Positions 24,782 through 33,256 of a DNA stretch of 56,836 nucleotides are shown one piece after another; positions within the stretch are counted from its first letter, which is position 1; each line of letters opens with the position of its first letter. Under the pieces are notes generated by a model. That model searched no databases. It had not been told where the DNA came from and worked only from the letters and a program-made list of their open reading frames with translations. The position numbers and the translations under genes were made by a program. Source of the stretch: Burkholderiales bacterium (GTDB lineage: Bacteria; Pseudomonadota; Gammaproteobacteria; Burkholderiales; Burkholderiaceae_E); NCBI GenBank assembly GCA_026399875.1, contig JAPLQF010000015.1, positions 1 to 56,836 on the forward strand. Reading direction: 5' to 3'.

Positions 24782-24979
24782 GAGTCTGCGGGCCCTCCGC
24801 CGGCCAGCCGCCTCTTGCGTTGTGCGAAGTCCGTCACACGCAGCCCGATGTTCAGCGGGTACGGTCGGCGTTCACCTCGGGACTGAACCCTCCGTTTTCT
24901 CCCGACCTGCCCAGTACGGGCGGGTACACTCACCTGACAGTCTTACTTAGGCCGATTGCCCCGCCACAAGCTCCACACC

Positions 24980-25318
24980 ATGCTCGCCAACCTCGGTGCC
25001 GTTCTCACGCTTGCGCTCGGCCTGTTCGGCGCGCTCGCGCCGTCACGGGTCGCCGGTTTCGTCGGTATCCAGCCGCTGGGCGGGGCAGGTCTCTCGGAAG
25101 TTCGGGCCACCTATGGCGGGCTCTTCATCGCGATGGGTGGGACCTGTCTGGTACTCCAGTCCCCGGTGGCCTTCCTGCTCGCCGGCCTCGCCTGGAGCGG
25201 GGCAGGCCTGATGCGGTTTCCCTCTCTGCTTCTCGACAAGGGCAGCTTCCCGAAAGGCCTCGGCGCAGCGGCCATCGAACTGGCGATCGGCATGCTGCTG
25301 CTTTCCGGTGCGGTCTAA
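24980..25318 (+). CDS. DUF4345-like small membrane protein
   Basis: The 112-residue product has about four hydrophobic segments (LGAVLTLALGLFGAL, TYGGLFIAMGGTCLV, VAFLLAGLAWSGAGL and ELAIGMLLLSGAV), typical of DUF4345-like inner-membrane proteins of unknown function. I prefer the ATG at 24980 over a TTG at 24956; neither has a strong Shine-Dalgarno. It precedes the XRE-2TM gene by 205 bp. Confidence 0.65.
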   Translation: MLANLGAVLTLALGLFGALAPSRVAGFVGIQPLGGAGLSEVRATYGGLFIAMGGTCLVLQSPVAFLLAGLAWSGAGLMRFPSLLLDKGSFPKGLGAAAIELAIGMLLLSGAV

Positions 25319-25393
25319 AGCCTGCCTCACCCTGCCCCGCATCCACCGTCATGCTGCGCATTCGCAAGGTCCGGTTGAGTCTTGCGGGCATCA

Positions 25394-25464
25394 TCGTCAG
25401 CCGACTGTCGGCGACAAGTCGCGCAGATGTCACGCGAATGTCGGGGCAGTGTCGGGTCAATGTC
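25394..25464 (+). repeat. phased 11-bp repeat array, seven GTC cores
   Basis: A GTC core, mostly within TGTC, recurs exactly every 11 bp: pentamers start at 25394, 25405, 25416, 25427, 25438, 25449 and 25460 (TCGTC, CTGTC, AAGTC, ATGTC, ATGTC, GTGTC, ATGTC). The spacing equals about one helical turn, so all copies face the same side of DNA. The array ends 60 bp before the XRE-2TM gene and would suit cooperative binding of a regulator, perhaps that protein. Confidence 0.75.
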
Positions 25465-25523
25465 GTGGCATTGCCCGCATTCGGCCCACATACTTTGCCG
25501 GTACCGTCGCGAAAGGGCGCTTC

Positions 25524-26009
25524 ATGCTGATCCAGAAACTGAGATTGAAACGAGGCTGGTCCCAGGAGCAACTGGCCAAAGCCAGCGGGCTCAACGTACG
25601 CACCATTCAACGGATCGAGGCCGGCCAACCCGCCAGCACCGAAACCCTGAAGTCCATCGCGGCTGTCTTTGAGGTCGATTTCTCAACCCTGAATCAGGAG
25701 ACCGTCATGAACGCCACCACCGCTGAACCCGTCGCCAACCATCAGGACCAACTTGAACGAGAGGCTTTCGAGCATGTCCGACGGCTGCGCGGCTTCTATG
25801 TCCATCTCATCCAGTACGTCGTCGTCATTGCCGGCCTGGCCGCAATCAACCTCATCGTCTCGCCGAAATACCTGTGGTTCCTGTGGGCCGCATTCGGCTG
25901 GGGGCTCGGCCTGCTGATGCACGGCTTTCGAACCTTCAGCGGCCAACGCCTGTTCGGGCCCGACTGGGAGCGCCAGCAGGTCGAAAAGCGGCTCGGGCGG
26001 CCGCTGTAG
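25524..26009 (+). CDS. XRE-type DNA-binding protein with 2TM domain
   Basis: This 161-residue protein has an N-terminal XRE helix-turn-helix (KRGWSQEQLAKASGLNVRTIQRIEAG, residues 9-34), a short linker and a C-terminal 2TM-type domain. The latter has two membrane segments (FYVHLIQYVVVIAGLAAINL and YLWFLWAAFGWGLGLLMHGF) and the family end GPDWERQQVEKRL. It is therefore a membrane-tethered regulator. The start at 25524 fits the HTH. The 11-bp repeat array just upstream is a likely target, and the adjacent DUF4345 gene may be regulated too. Confidence 0.85.
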   Translation: MLIQKLRLKRGWSQEQLAKASGLNVRTIQRIEAGQPASTETLKSIAAVFEVDFSTLNQETVMNATTAEPVANHQDQLEREAFEHVRRLRGFYVHLIQYVVVIAGLAAINLIVSPKYLWFLWAAFGWGLGLLMHGFRTFSGQRLFGPDWERQQVEKRLGRPL

Positions 26010-26066
26010 CCGCGCCGCGATTCGTCGCAGCCACCGGGCGGGCAGCGCATTCGCCGACCTGGAGTA

Positions 26067-26086
26067 AGGTCTGTCCCACAAGACCT
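26067..26086 (+). promoter_or_regulatory. small hairpin next to the Shine-Dalgarno of the MetE-like gene
   Basis: AGGTCT (26067-26072) pairs with AGACCT (26081-26086) around an 8-nt loop, immediately before GAGGAG and the ATG at 26098. It could modulate ribosome access, but a 6-bp stem can arise by chance. Confidence 0.3.
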
Positions 26087-26097
26087 GAGGAGACATC

Positions 26098-27135
26098 ATG
26101 CCCATGCCCACCCATCTGCTGCCCACCACCGTCGTGGGCAGCTATCCGCAACCCGACTGGCTGATCAACCGGCAGATGCTCTCGAAGATGGTGCCGCGCA
26201 CCCGGGTCAAAGAACTCTGGCGCGTCGCACCCGAGTTTCTGGAGCAGGCGCAGGATGACGCCACGCTGCTGGCCATCCGCGACATGGAGCGCGCAGGCAT
26301 TGACATCATCACCGATGGCGAGATGCGTCGCGAGAGTTACTCCAACCGCTTTGCCACCGCACTCGAAGGCCTGGACAACCAGCGCCCCGGCATGATCCGC
26401 TCGCGCGCCGGCACCGACACGCCGGTACCGCGCGTGGTCGCCAGGCTGCGTCGCACCGAGCCGGTCGAGTTGCGCGACATGCAGTTCCTGCGCAGCAATA
26501 CCGCCTTCGCTGCCAAGATCACGCTGCCCGGCCCTTTCACGATGACGCAGCAGGCGAAAAACGAGTTCTACAAGGACGACGAAGAAATGGCGATGGACTT
26601 CGCCGCCGCGGTGAATGCTGAAGCCCTCGACCTGCAGGCCGCCGGTGCCGACGTCATCCAGCTCGACGAACCCTGGCTGCGCAACGACCCGGATGCCGCC
26701 AGGCGCTATGCGGTTCAGGCGATCAACCGCGCGCTCGAAGGCATCACCGTGCCGACCGTGGTGCATCTGTGCTTCGGCTACGCTGCGGTCGTGCCCGGGC
26801 AAAAACCCAGCGGCTATTCATTCCTGCCGGGCCTTGCCGACAGCCATGCACGACAGATTTCGATCGAAGCCGCGCAGCCGCGCCTGGACCTCGGTGTGCT
26901 CAGCGATCTGGCGGGAAAAAAGATCATGCTCGGCGTGCTCGATCTGGGCGATCCGCGCATCGAGACCGCCGAGACAGTGGCCGCGCGCATCCGCGCCGGG
27001 CTGAAGTATGTGGCCGCCGAAAACCTCATTCCGGCTCCCGATTGCGGCATGAAATACCTGCCCCGCGAGGTGGCCTTCGGCAAGCTCAAGGCGCTGGCCG
27101 ACGGCGCGCGCATCGTGCGGACCGAGCTGGGCTGA
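26098..27135 (+). CDS. MetE-like cobalamin-independent methyltransferase
   Basis: The 345-residue protein corresponds to the C-terminal catalytic barrel of MetE (methionine synthase). Family marks are TTVVGSYPQPDW at the start, GIDIITDGEMRRESY, the LPGPFTM block, IQLDEPWLR, and zinc ligands in VHLCFGYA (His, Cys) and PAPDCGMKYLP (Cys). It lacks the N-terminal half of plant/E. coli MetE, like the core-MetE proteins, some of which use other methyl donors. The exact substrate is uncertain. GAGGAG precedes the ATG. Confidence 0.85.
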   Translation: MPMPTHLLPTTVVGSYPQPDWLINRQMLSKMVPRTRVKELWRVAPEFLEQAQDDATLLAIRDMERAGIDIITDGEMRRESYSNRFATALEGLDNQRPGMIRSRAGTDTPVPRVVARLRRTEPVELRDMQFLRSNTAFAAKITLPGPFTMTQQAKNEFYKDDEEMAMDFAAAVNAEALDLQAAGADVIQLDEPWLRNDPDAARRYAVQAINRALEGITVPTVVHLCFGYAAVVPGQKPSGYSFLPGLADSHARQISIEAAQPRLDLGVLSDLAGKKIMLGVLDLGDPRIETAETVAARIRAGLKYVAAENLIPAPDCGMKYLPREVAFGKLKALADGARIVRTELG

Positions 27136-27162
27136 ACTGAGCTGGGCTGAATCAGCGACCAG

Positions 27163-28878
27163 CTAAGCCACCTGCGCGCCCCAGGCCAGGATCGCATCCT
27201 GCATGGCGTTCAGGCGTGCGGGCTTTTCGATGCAATCGTTCATCCCGGCATCCAGACACCGGTCACGGTCCGACAGCAGCGCATCGGCCGTGACCGCAAC
27301 GATCCAGGGTCTGTCGGGTGAGTCGAAACGCCGCCTGATCTCACGGGTGACACTCAGGCCGTTCATCCCAGGCATGTGCACATCCATGAAGACAATGTCG
27401 TAAGCCTGCCTCGACAGGGCATTGAGCACATCGATGCCACTTGCCACCGCCTCAACCGCATAGCCCATGCGCTCGAGGACCATCTGCGAGAGCAGCCGAT
27501 TGGTCGGATTGTCTTCGGCGAGCAGCACTGTGGCCGGCAAACGCTGCGCCAGTGTGGCGTCAGGCCGACCGGATGAGGGCGGCCTTGCCTGACTGACCAA
27601 CAGTGCCGCCGGTGGATCGGCCGTCGGCGCGAGCAGTGTGACGGTAAAGGTGGTCCCGACACCGGGTTGGCTTCGCACGCTGATCCCGCCGCCCATCAGT
27701 TCGACCAGGCGCTTGCTGATCGCCAGCCCGAGTCCGGTGCCGCCATGGCGTCGCGTGCTCGAGGTGTCGAGCTGCGAAAACGCGCTGAACAGCCGCGTGA
27801 TCCCTGCGGCCGAGATGCCGATACCGGAATCGACCACCTCGATTCGCAGCGATCGCGGTGGCAAGGCACTGACCCGCACCACCACCTCACCGGCATCGGT
27901 GAACTTGATCGCATTGCTGATCAGGTTGAGCAGCACCTGACGCAACCTGACGGCGTCACCGATGACCCAGCGCGGCACGCCATCGTCGACCTCGCACCGC
28001 AGCCCGAGCCTCTTGCCGGCGGCCTGACTGGCCAGGACCTGAATCGCCTCGTCCAGACATCGGCGCAGCTCCAGCGGGTTCGATTCGAGCCGGACGCGGC
28101 CGGCATCGATCGACGAAAAGTCCAGGATGTCGTTGATCACTGCGAGCAGCGTATTGCCGCTCAGCTGGATCGTCTCGAGATAGTCGCGCTGCTCCTCGCT
28201 CAGGTCGGTCGCAAACATCAGCTCGGTCATGCCGATCACGCCGTTCATGGGCGTGCGCAGTTCATGACTCATCACCGCCAGAAACTCGGCGCGCGCCTTG
28301 GCAGCGGCAATGGCTGTTTCTCGCTCAAGCTCGGCGCGACGGCGTTCGGTGATTTCCTGCTCGACCTGTTGGCGCATGACGGCCAGGTCCCGGCGCAGTT
28401 CCATCTGCGCCACGATCTGGCGGCCGAGCACCTCCAGCGCATCGCGCTGCGCATCCGAGAACTGACGCGAGACATGATCGATCACGCACAGCGCCCCCAC
28501 CGCATGGCCGGTCGACGAGACCAGCGGCGCACCCGCGTAAAAGCGCAGATGAAAGTCCCCGGTGACCAGCGGATTGTCGGCAAAGCGCGGATCGGTCGTG
28601 GCATCGGGCACGGTCAGCACATGGTGCTGATCGAGGATCGCATGGGCACAGAACGACACTTCCCGGGAGGTTTCGGTGTCTTCCATACCAATGCGCGACT
28701 TGAACCACTGCCGCTGGCCATCGACCAGGCTCACCAGCACGACCGGTGTCTGGCAGATATGCCCCGCGATCCGGGTCAGATCGTCGAAGGCCTTCTCGGG
28801 CAGCGTATCGAGGATGTCATAGGCGCGCAGAGCAGCCAGACGCTCAGCTTCATTCGAAGGGATGTGTGCAGTCGGCAT
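27163..28878 (-). CDS. GAF-domain hybrid sensor histidine kinase
   Basis: The 571-residue cytoplasmic protein contains a GAF domain (about residues 25-160), a short coiled coil (165-195), a HisKA domain with the phospho-accepting His205 in MSHELRTPMNG, an ATPase domain with N318/N322 (NLISNAIKF), DSGIGIS and GTGLGL, and a C-terminal receiver with Asp499 (FMDVHMPGMNG). There is no membrane segment, so it senses an internal signal through GAF. No DNA-binding partner is encoded next to it. Upstream lies GTGAC(N6)GTCAC at 28922-28937, a possible but unsupported operator. Confidence 0.93.
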   Translation of the reverse strand: MPTAHIPSNEAERLAALRAYDILDTLPEKAFDDLTRIAGHICQTPVVLVSLVDGQRQWFKSRIGMEDTETSREVSFCAHAILDQHHVLTVPDATTDPRFADNPLVTGDFHLRFYAGAPLVSSTGHAVGALCVIDHVSRQFSDAQRDALEVLGRQIVAQMELRRDLAVMRQQVEQEITERRRAELERETAIAAAKARAEFLAVMSHELRTPMNGVIGMTELMFATDLSEEQRDYLETIQLSGNTLLAVINDILDFSSIDAGRVRLESNPLELRRCLDEAIQVLASQAAGKRLGLRCEVDDGVPRWVIGDAVRLRQVLLNLISNAIKFTDAGEVVVRVSALPPRSLRIEVVDSGIGISAAGITRLFSAFSQLDTSSTRRHGGTGLGLAISKRLVELMGGGISVRSQPGVGTTFTVTLLAPTADPPAALLVSQARPPSSGRPDATLAQRLPATVLLAEDNPTNRLLSQMVLERMGYAVEAVASGIDVLNALSRQAYDIVFMDVHMPGMNGLSVTREIRRRFDSPDRPWIVAVTADALLSDRDRCLDAGMNDCIEKPARLNAMQDAILAWGAQVA

Positions 28879-29049
28879 GCAAATCGAAATCGCATCATTG
28901 ATGAGGTGACTTTATCTGTTTGTGACATATTCGTCACGATCTTTCGATGAACGCGCAGAAAGACCGATCGTTGGCAAGCCTGCGATGCATTACTTAAGAC
29001 TAGTCCAGCACAGCGCAGGAGCCGATTCGCACGCAAGCCCCGGTCTCGC

Positions 29050-30732
29050 TCAGGCGATCGCACCTGCTCGCGCACCGGCCCGCGCTTCTTCCCGCAGCCG
29101 TTTCGACTCCTCCAGCAGATAGCGCTGGTAGTCGTCAAGATCGCCATCAAAGGGCGAGATCGCACCGCGTCCGACCAGCCAGAACTCGTCGCACACGCTG
29201 CGCAGCAAAGCGCGGTCATGACTGACCAGCATCAAGGTGCCTTCGAAACCGTTGAGCGCCATGGCGAGCGCTTCGCGGGTGACCAGATCGAGGTGGTTGG
29301 TCGGCTCATCGAGCAGCAGCAGATTCGGGCGCTGCCAGACCATCATCGCCAGCACCAGCCGCGCTTTTTCGCCGCCGCTCATCGTGCCCACCGGCTGGCG
29401 GATCATGTCGGCACCAAAATTGAAGCTGCCCAGAAATCCGCGCAGCGCCTGCTCCCCGGTCGCCTCGCGCGCCTGCGCGCCGACCTCGCGGGCAAGGCGC
29501 ACCATGTGCTCGAGCGGGGTGTCCTGCGGATGCAGCACATCGAGTTCCTGCTGCGCGAAATAACCGATTGACAGCCCCTTGCCCTCGGTGATCGTGCCAC
29601 CAAGCGCTGCCAGATCGCGGGCAATGGTTTTGACCACGGTCGACTTGCCCTGTCCGTTGGCCCCCAGGATGCCGATGCGCTGACCCGCCAGCACCGAGCG
29701 GCTGACATTGCGCACAATCACGCGCTCTTCGCCGTCGACGGTGTAGCCGAACTTCGCAGCCGTGATCGAGAGCATCGGATTCGGAATGTGGCCGGGTTCC
29801 CTGAACTCGAACTCGAAGTCGGCCGAGGCCAGCATCGGCGCCACCTTCTCCATGCGCTCGATCGCCTTGACGCGGCTTTGCGCCTGCTTGGCCTTGCTGG
29901 CCTTGGCCTTGAAGCGGTCGATGAACTTCTGCAGATGCGCGATCTTGTCCTGCTGGCGGGCAAAGGCCGCCTGCTGCAGCAGCATCTGCTCCGATCGCAA
30001 CTCCTCGAACTTGCTGTAGTTGCCGCCATAGCGGGTGATCTGCGCATTGTCCAGATGCAGGGTCACCGCGGTCACCGCATCGAGAAACTCGCGGTCATGG
30101 CTGATCACGATCATGGTGCCGGCATACGACTTCAGCCACGCTTCGAGCCAGACCAGCGCATCAAGGTCGAGGTGATTGGTCGGCTCATCGAGCAGCAGCA
30201 GATCGCTCGGGCACATCAGTGCCCGCGCCAGTTGCAGCCGCATGCGCCAGCCGCCCGAAAAACTGTTGACCGGGCTGTCGACCTCGTCTGAACCGAAGCC
30301 CAGCCCCAGGATCAGCGCCTGGGCGCGCGCTGTCGCATCATGCTCACCGGCATCAGCCAGCTCGATATAGGCGTGCGCAATCGCCATGCCGGCTTCTTCG
30401 TCATCGGGGTCGGCAGCAAATCGCGCCTCGGCCCGGGCAAGATCGGCGCGAACCTCGGCGAGCCGGCTGTCGCCGCCCACCACGAAGTCGGTCGCCGACT
30501 CGTCGGTTTCGGGCATGTCCTGCGCGACCTGTGCCAGACGCCACTGCTTCGGATACGAAAAGTCGCCACCGTCTTCATGCAGGCTGCCATTGAGCAGACC
30601 AAAGAGCGTCGACTTGCCCACGCCGTTGCGACCCACCAGCCCGACCTTTTCGCCGGGGGTAATGGTGACCGAGACTTTGTCGAGCAGGACCTTCGCGCTG
30701 CGGCGCAGGACGAGATTCTTGAGAGTGATCAA
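29050..30732 (-). CDS. ABC-F family ATPase (YheS-like)
   Basis: This 560-residue protein has two ABC ATPase domains and no membrane part. Walker A motifs GRNGVGKST and GANGQGKST, signatures FSGGWRMRLQLA and MSGGEKARLVLA, and LLLDEPTNHLDL occur in both halves. ABC-F proteins act on the ribosome. The interdomain linker and the C-terminal DLDDYQRYLLEE resemble E. coli YheS more than Uup or EttA. The best start is a TTG at 30732 (MITLKNLVLRR); the longer frame upstream has no ABC-F-like residues. Confidence 0.88.
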   Translation of the reverse strand: MITLKNLVLRRSAKVLLDKVSVTITPGEKVGLVGRNGVGKSTLFGLLNGSLHEDGGDFSYPKQWRLAQVAQDMPETDESATDFVVGGDSRLAEVRADLARAEARFAADPDDEEAGMAIAHAYIELADAGEHDATARAQALILGLGFGSDEVDSPVNSFSGGWRMRLQLARALMCPSDLLLLDEPTNHLDLDALVWLEAWLKSYAGTMIVISHDREFLDAVTAVTLHLDNAQITRYGGNYSKFEELRSEQMLLQQAAFARQQDKIAHLQKFIDRFKAKASKAKQAQSRVKAIERMEKVAPMLASADFEFEFREPGHIPNPMLSITAAKFGYTVDGEERVIVRNVSRSVLAGQRIGILGANGQGKSTVVKTIARDLAALGGTITEGKGLSIGYFAQQELDVLHPQDTPLEHMVRLAREVGAQAREATGEQALRGFLGSFNFGADMIRQPVGTMSGGEKARLVLAMMVWQRPNLLLLDEPTNHLDLVTREALAMALNGFEGTLMLVSHDRALLRSVCDEFWLVGRGAISPFDGDLDDYQRYLLEESKRLREEARAGARAGAIA

Positions 30733-30840
30733 AACAGCTGCGCTCCGGGACCTGAAAATGCCTAGCCGGGCGCGATGATCACACGAATCGCGGAATCGGA
30801 GCGGGCGCCGGGCGAAAGCCGGGCGCACTAGAATCGGGGG

Positions 30841-31563
30841 ATGCCTGCCCTGACCCTACCCCGCGCCATCACCCTCGACCTCGACGACACCCTCTGGCCT
30901 GTCGGCCCGACGCTTGTCGCCGCCGAAAAGACCCTCACCGAGTGGCTGCAGACCCATGCGCCGCGTACCGGCAGCACGCTCACGCCCGATTCGCGGGCGA
31001 GCCTGCGCAAGGCGGTGCTGCTCGATCATCCCGATCAGTCGCACGACCTTGGCTTTTTGCGCCACGAAGTGCTGCGCCGGGCAATGGCGCAGGCGGGCGA
31101 CGACACCGCGCTGGCCGATCAGGCCTATGCGGTGTTTCTGGCGGCCCGCCAACGGGTCGAGTTTTTCGCCGATGTCCTGCCGGTGCTCGAACGCTGGTCA
31201 TCGCGCTATCGGCTGGTCGCCATCAGCAACGGCAATGCCGATCTCGATCGCGTCGGCCTTGGGCGCTTTTTCGCAGGCGCCATCAGCGCGCATGAAGTCG
31301 GCTTTGCCAAGCCCGATCCGCGCATGTTCCATGAGGCCTGCCGGCTTGCCGGGGTTGGCCACACCGAAGTGCTGCATATCGGTGATGACCCGCATCTCGA
31401 TGTGATTGCTGCCCGCAAGGCCGGGCTGCAGGCGGCCTGGATCCGTCGACCGATGTTTGCACATCGCCATGCGCCTGATGCCTGCGGCCCGGATGCCGCC
31501 GCGCCTTATGAAGATCTGCATGCCATCGATGCTGCGCTCCACGCAGCTGACGTGCCGCGATGA
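30841..31563 (+). CDS. HAD-superfamily hydrolase
   Basis: The 240-residue protein has the HAD motifs: LDLDDTLW (nucleophile Asp), VAISNGN (motif II), GFAKPDPRMF (motif III Lys) and HIGDDPHLDV (motif IV), with a helical cap between the first two. It is a phosphatase-type member close to the YigB-like group; substrate unknown. It is divergent from the ABC-F gene and 40 bp upstream of an acyl-CoA synthetase. Confidence 0.88.
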   Translation: MPALTLPRAITLDLDDTLWPVGPTLVAAEKTLTEWLQTHAPRTGSTLTPDSRASLRKAVLLDHPDQSHDLGFLRHEVLRRAMAQAGDDTALADQAYAVFLAARQRVEFFADVLPVLERWSSRYRLVAISNGNADLDRVGLGRFFAGAISAHEVGFAKPDPRMFHEACRLAGVGHTEVLHIGDDPHLDVIAARKAGLQAAWIRRPMFAHRHAPDACGPDAAAPYEDLHAIDAALHAADVPR

Positions 31564-31603
31564 CAAGGCCGATCCGCACCACCCTGCCAACAGGAGACAC
31601 CGC

Positions 31604-33196
31604 ATGAGCCTTGCCGCCGCCCCCTTTGCGTCGCAGCACTTCAATCCCTTTGCCGGCCAGGACATCCGCACGCTGGTCGGCGCCCAGGCCACGCTGCGCG
31701 CCGACCATCCCTATCTGGTGTGGCGACCCTTCGATGGCACACGCCGGGTCTGGACCTATGCGCAGTTCGAAAACACCGTGGCCCGATTCGCGGCCGGCCT
31801 GCATGCCCGCGGGATTCGCGAGGGCGACCGGGTGCTGGTGCATCTGGACAACTGCCCCGAGGCGATCATCGCCTGGTTCGGATGCGCCTGGATGGGAGCG
31901 ATTGCGGTCACCACCAACGCCCGCTCGAGCGCCGATGAGCTGAGCTATTTCGCCGATCATGCCGAGGTGGTTGCCGGCATCACGCAGCCGCGCTTTGCGC
32001 AGTTGGTCGCGGCCTCGTGCAAACGACTGCGCTGGCTGGCGGTCACCACCACCGACAACGGCGACGATGCCGGTTCGGCACGCCCGTCAGCAGCCGACGC
32101 ATTCGATGCGATTGATGGCGATCCGGCGAGCCTGCCCGCCCGTCCTCACGATCCGCTCGCGCCCTTCAGCGTGCAGTACACCTCGGGCACCACCTCGCGC
32201 CCCAAGGGCGTGCTCTGGACCCATGCCAATGCGTTGTGGGGTGCCCGCGTCAATGCCAGCCACCAGGCACTGCGACCCGACGACATCCACATGGTCACGC
32301 TGCCGCTCTTTCACACCAATGCGCAGGCCTACTCGATGCTTGCCACGATGTGGGCGGGCGCCACCGCGATCGTCAATCCGCGTTTTTCGGCCAGCCGCTT
32401 CTGGCCGGTATCGATGGAGGAAGGCTGCACCTGGGCCTCGGTGATCGGCTTCATCCCGAAGGCGCTGATGGACCAGCCGGTGCCAGACCATCGCTATCGG
32501 CTGTGGGGCACCGGCGTGTGCGAGCCGCCCTGGGATGCCCACTTTCGCGTCAAGACACTCGGCTGGTGGGGCATGACCGAGACCATCACCCATGGCACGG
32601 TGGGGCTGGTCGAACTCCCCAATGCCTCGCTTTCGATGGGTCTGTGCGCGCCGGAATACAGTGTTCGCATCGATGTTGACGGGCGCGACGCCGAGCCGGG
32701 CGAAACCGGCGACTTCCTGATCCGGGGCGTGCGCGGTCTGTCGCTCTTTGCCGAGTACCTGAATAATCCGCAGGCCACAGCCGACGCTTTCGACGCACAG
32801 GGCTGGTTCATCACCGGCGACCGGGTCACGCTCGGGCAAGACGGCTGGCTCTACTTCGCCGACCGATCGAAAGACATGCTCAAGGTCGGCGGCGAAAACG
32901 TCGCGGCCTCCGAAATCGAACGGGTGATTGCACTCGTGCCGGGCGTGCTCGAAGTGGCGGTGGTGGCCAAGCGCCATCCGATGCTCGACGAAGTGCCGGT
33001 GGCGTTCCTGCGCTGCACGCCGACCGATGAAGCCGGGCGCGCCGCCCTGAAGCAGGCAGTTGAAGCCGCCTGCGCGACCGAACTGGCTGGTTTCAAGCGC
33101 CCGCGCGAGTTGCACATCGTCGAAGAACTGCCGCGATCGACGCTCGAAAAGATCAACAAGGCGGCACTGCGGGCGATGCTCAAAGCAGCCGACTGA
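31604..33196 (+). CDS. AMP-forming acyl-CoA synthetase
   Basis: The 530-residue adenylate-forming enzyme activates a carboxylic acid through an acyl-AMP. It shows the P-loop YTSGTTSRPKG, WGMTETI (A5-like), GWFITGDRVTLGQDGWLYFADRSKDMLKVGGENV (hinge region) and a C-terminal KINKAALR lysine. The start at 31604 follows AGGAGA. Specificity cannot be read; the resemblance is to CaiC-like and long-chain types. It is convergent with another synthetase, with a hairpin between them. Confidence 0.9.
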   Translation: MSLAAAPFASQHFNPFAGQDIRTLVGAQATLRADHPYLVWRPFDGTRRVWTYAQFENTVARFAAGLHARGIREGDRVLVHLDNCPEAIIAWFGCAWMGAIAVTTNARSSADELSYFADHAEVVAGITQPRFAQLVAASCKRLRWLAVTTTDNGDDAGSARPSAADAFDAIDGDPASLPARPHDPLAPFSVQYTSGTTSRPKGVLWTHANALWGARVNASHQALRPDDIHMVTLPLFHTNAQAYSMLATMWAGATAIVNPRFSASRFWPVSMEEGCTWASVIGFIPKALMDQPVPDHRYRLWGTGVCEPPWDAHFRVKTLGWWGMTETITHGTVGLVELPNASLSMGLCAPEYSVRIDVDGRDAEPGETGDFLIRGVRGLSLFAEYLNNPQATADAFDAQGWFITGDRVTLGQDGWLYFADRSKDMLKVGGENVAASEIERVIALVPGVLEVAVVAKRHPMLDEVPVAFLRCTPTDEAGRAALKQAVEAACATELAGFKRPRELHIVEELPRSTLEKINKAALRAMLKAAD

Positions 33197-33229
33197 GCGC
33201 GCATCACGCCGCGCTGCGCACCGCGAATC

Positions 33230-33253
33230 AGGCCTCGCGCCGCAAGGCCTTTT
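33230..33253 (+). terminator. intrinsic terminator between convergent synthetase genes
   Basis: AGGCCT (33230-33235) and AGGCCT (33245-33250), a self-complementary pair, enclose a 9-nt loop and are followed by TTTT. It lies 34 bp after the stop of the plus-strand synthetase. The stem is short, so strength is uncertain. Confidence 0.4.
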
Positions 33254-33256
33254 CGC

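Noticed and set aside
28922..28937. GTGAC(N6)GTCAC upstream of the sensor kinase, considered as a CRP site
   Set aside because: The spacing and half-sites do not fit the TGTGA-N6-TCACA consensus; a five-base inverted repeat alone is weak.
27667..28950. A 427-codon plus-strand open frame
   Set aside because: It lies opposite the hybrid sensor kinase, whose motifs are unmistakable; long antisense frames are expected in GC-rich DNA.
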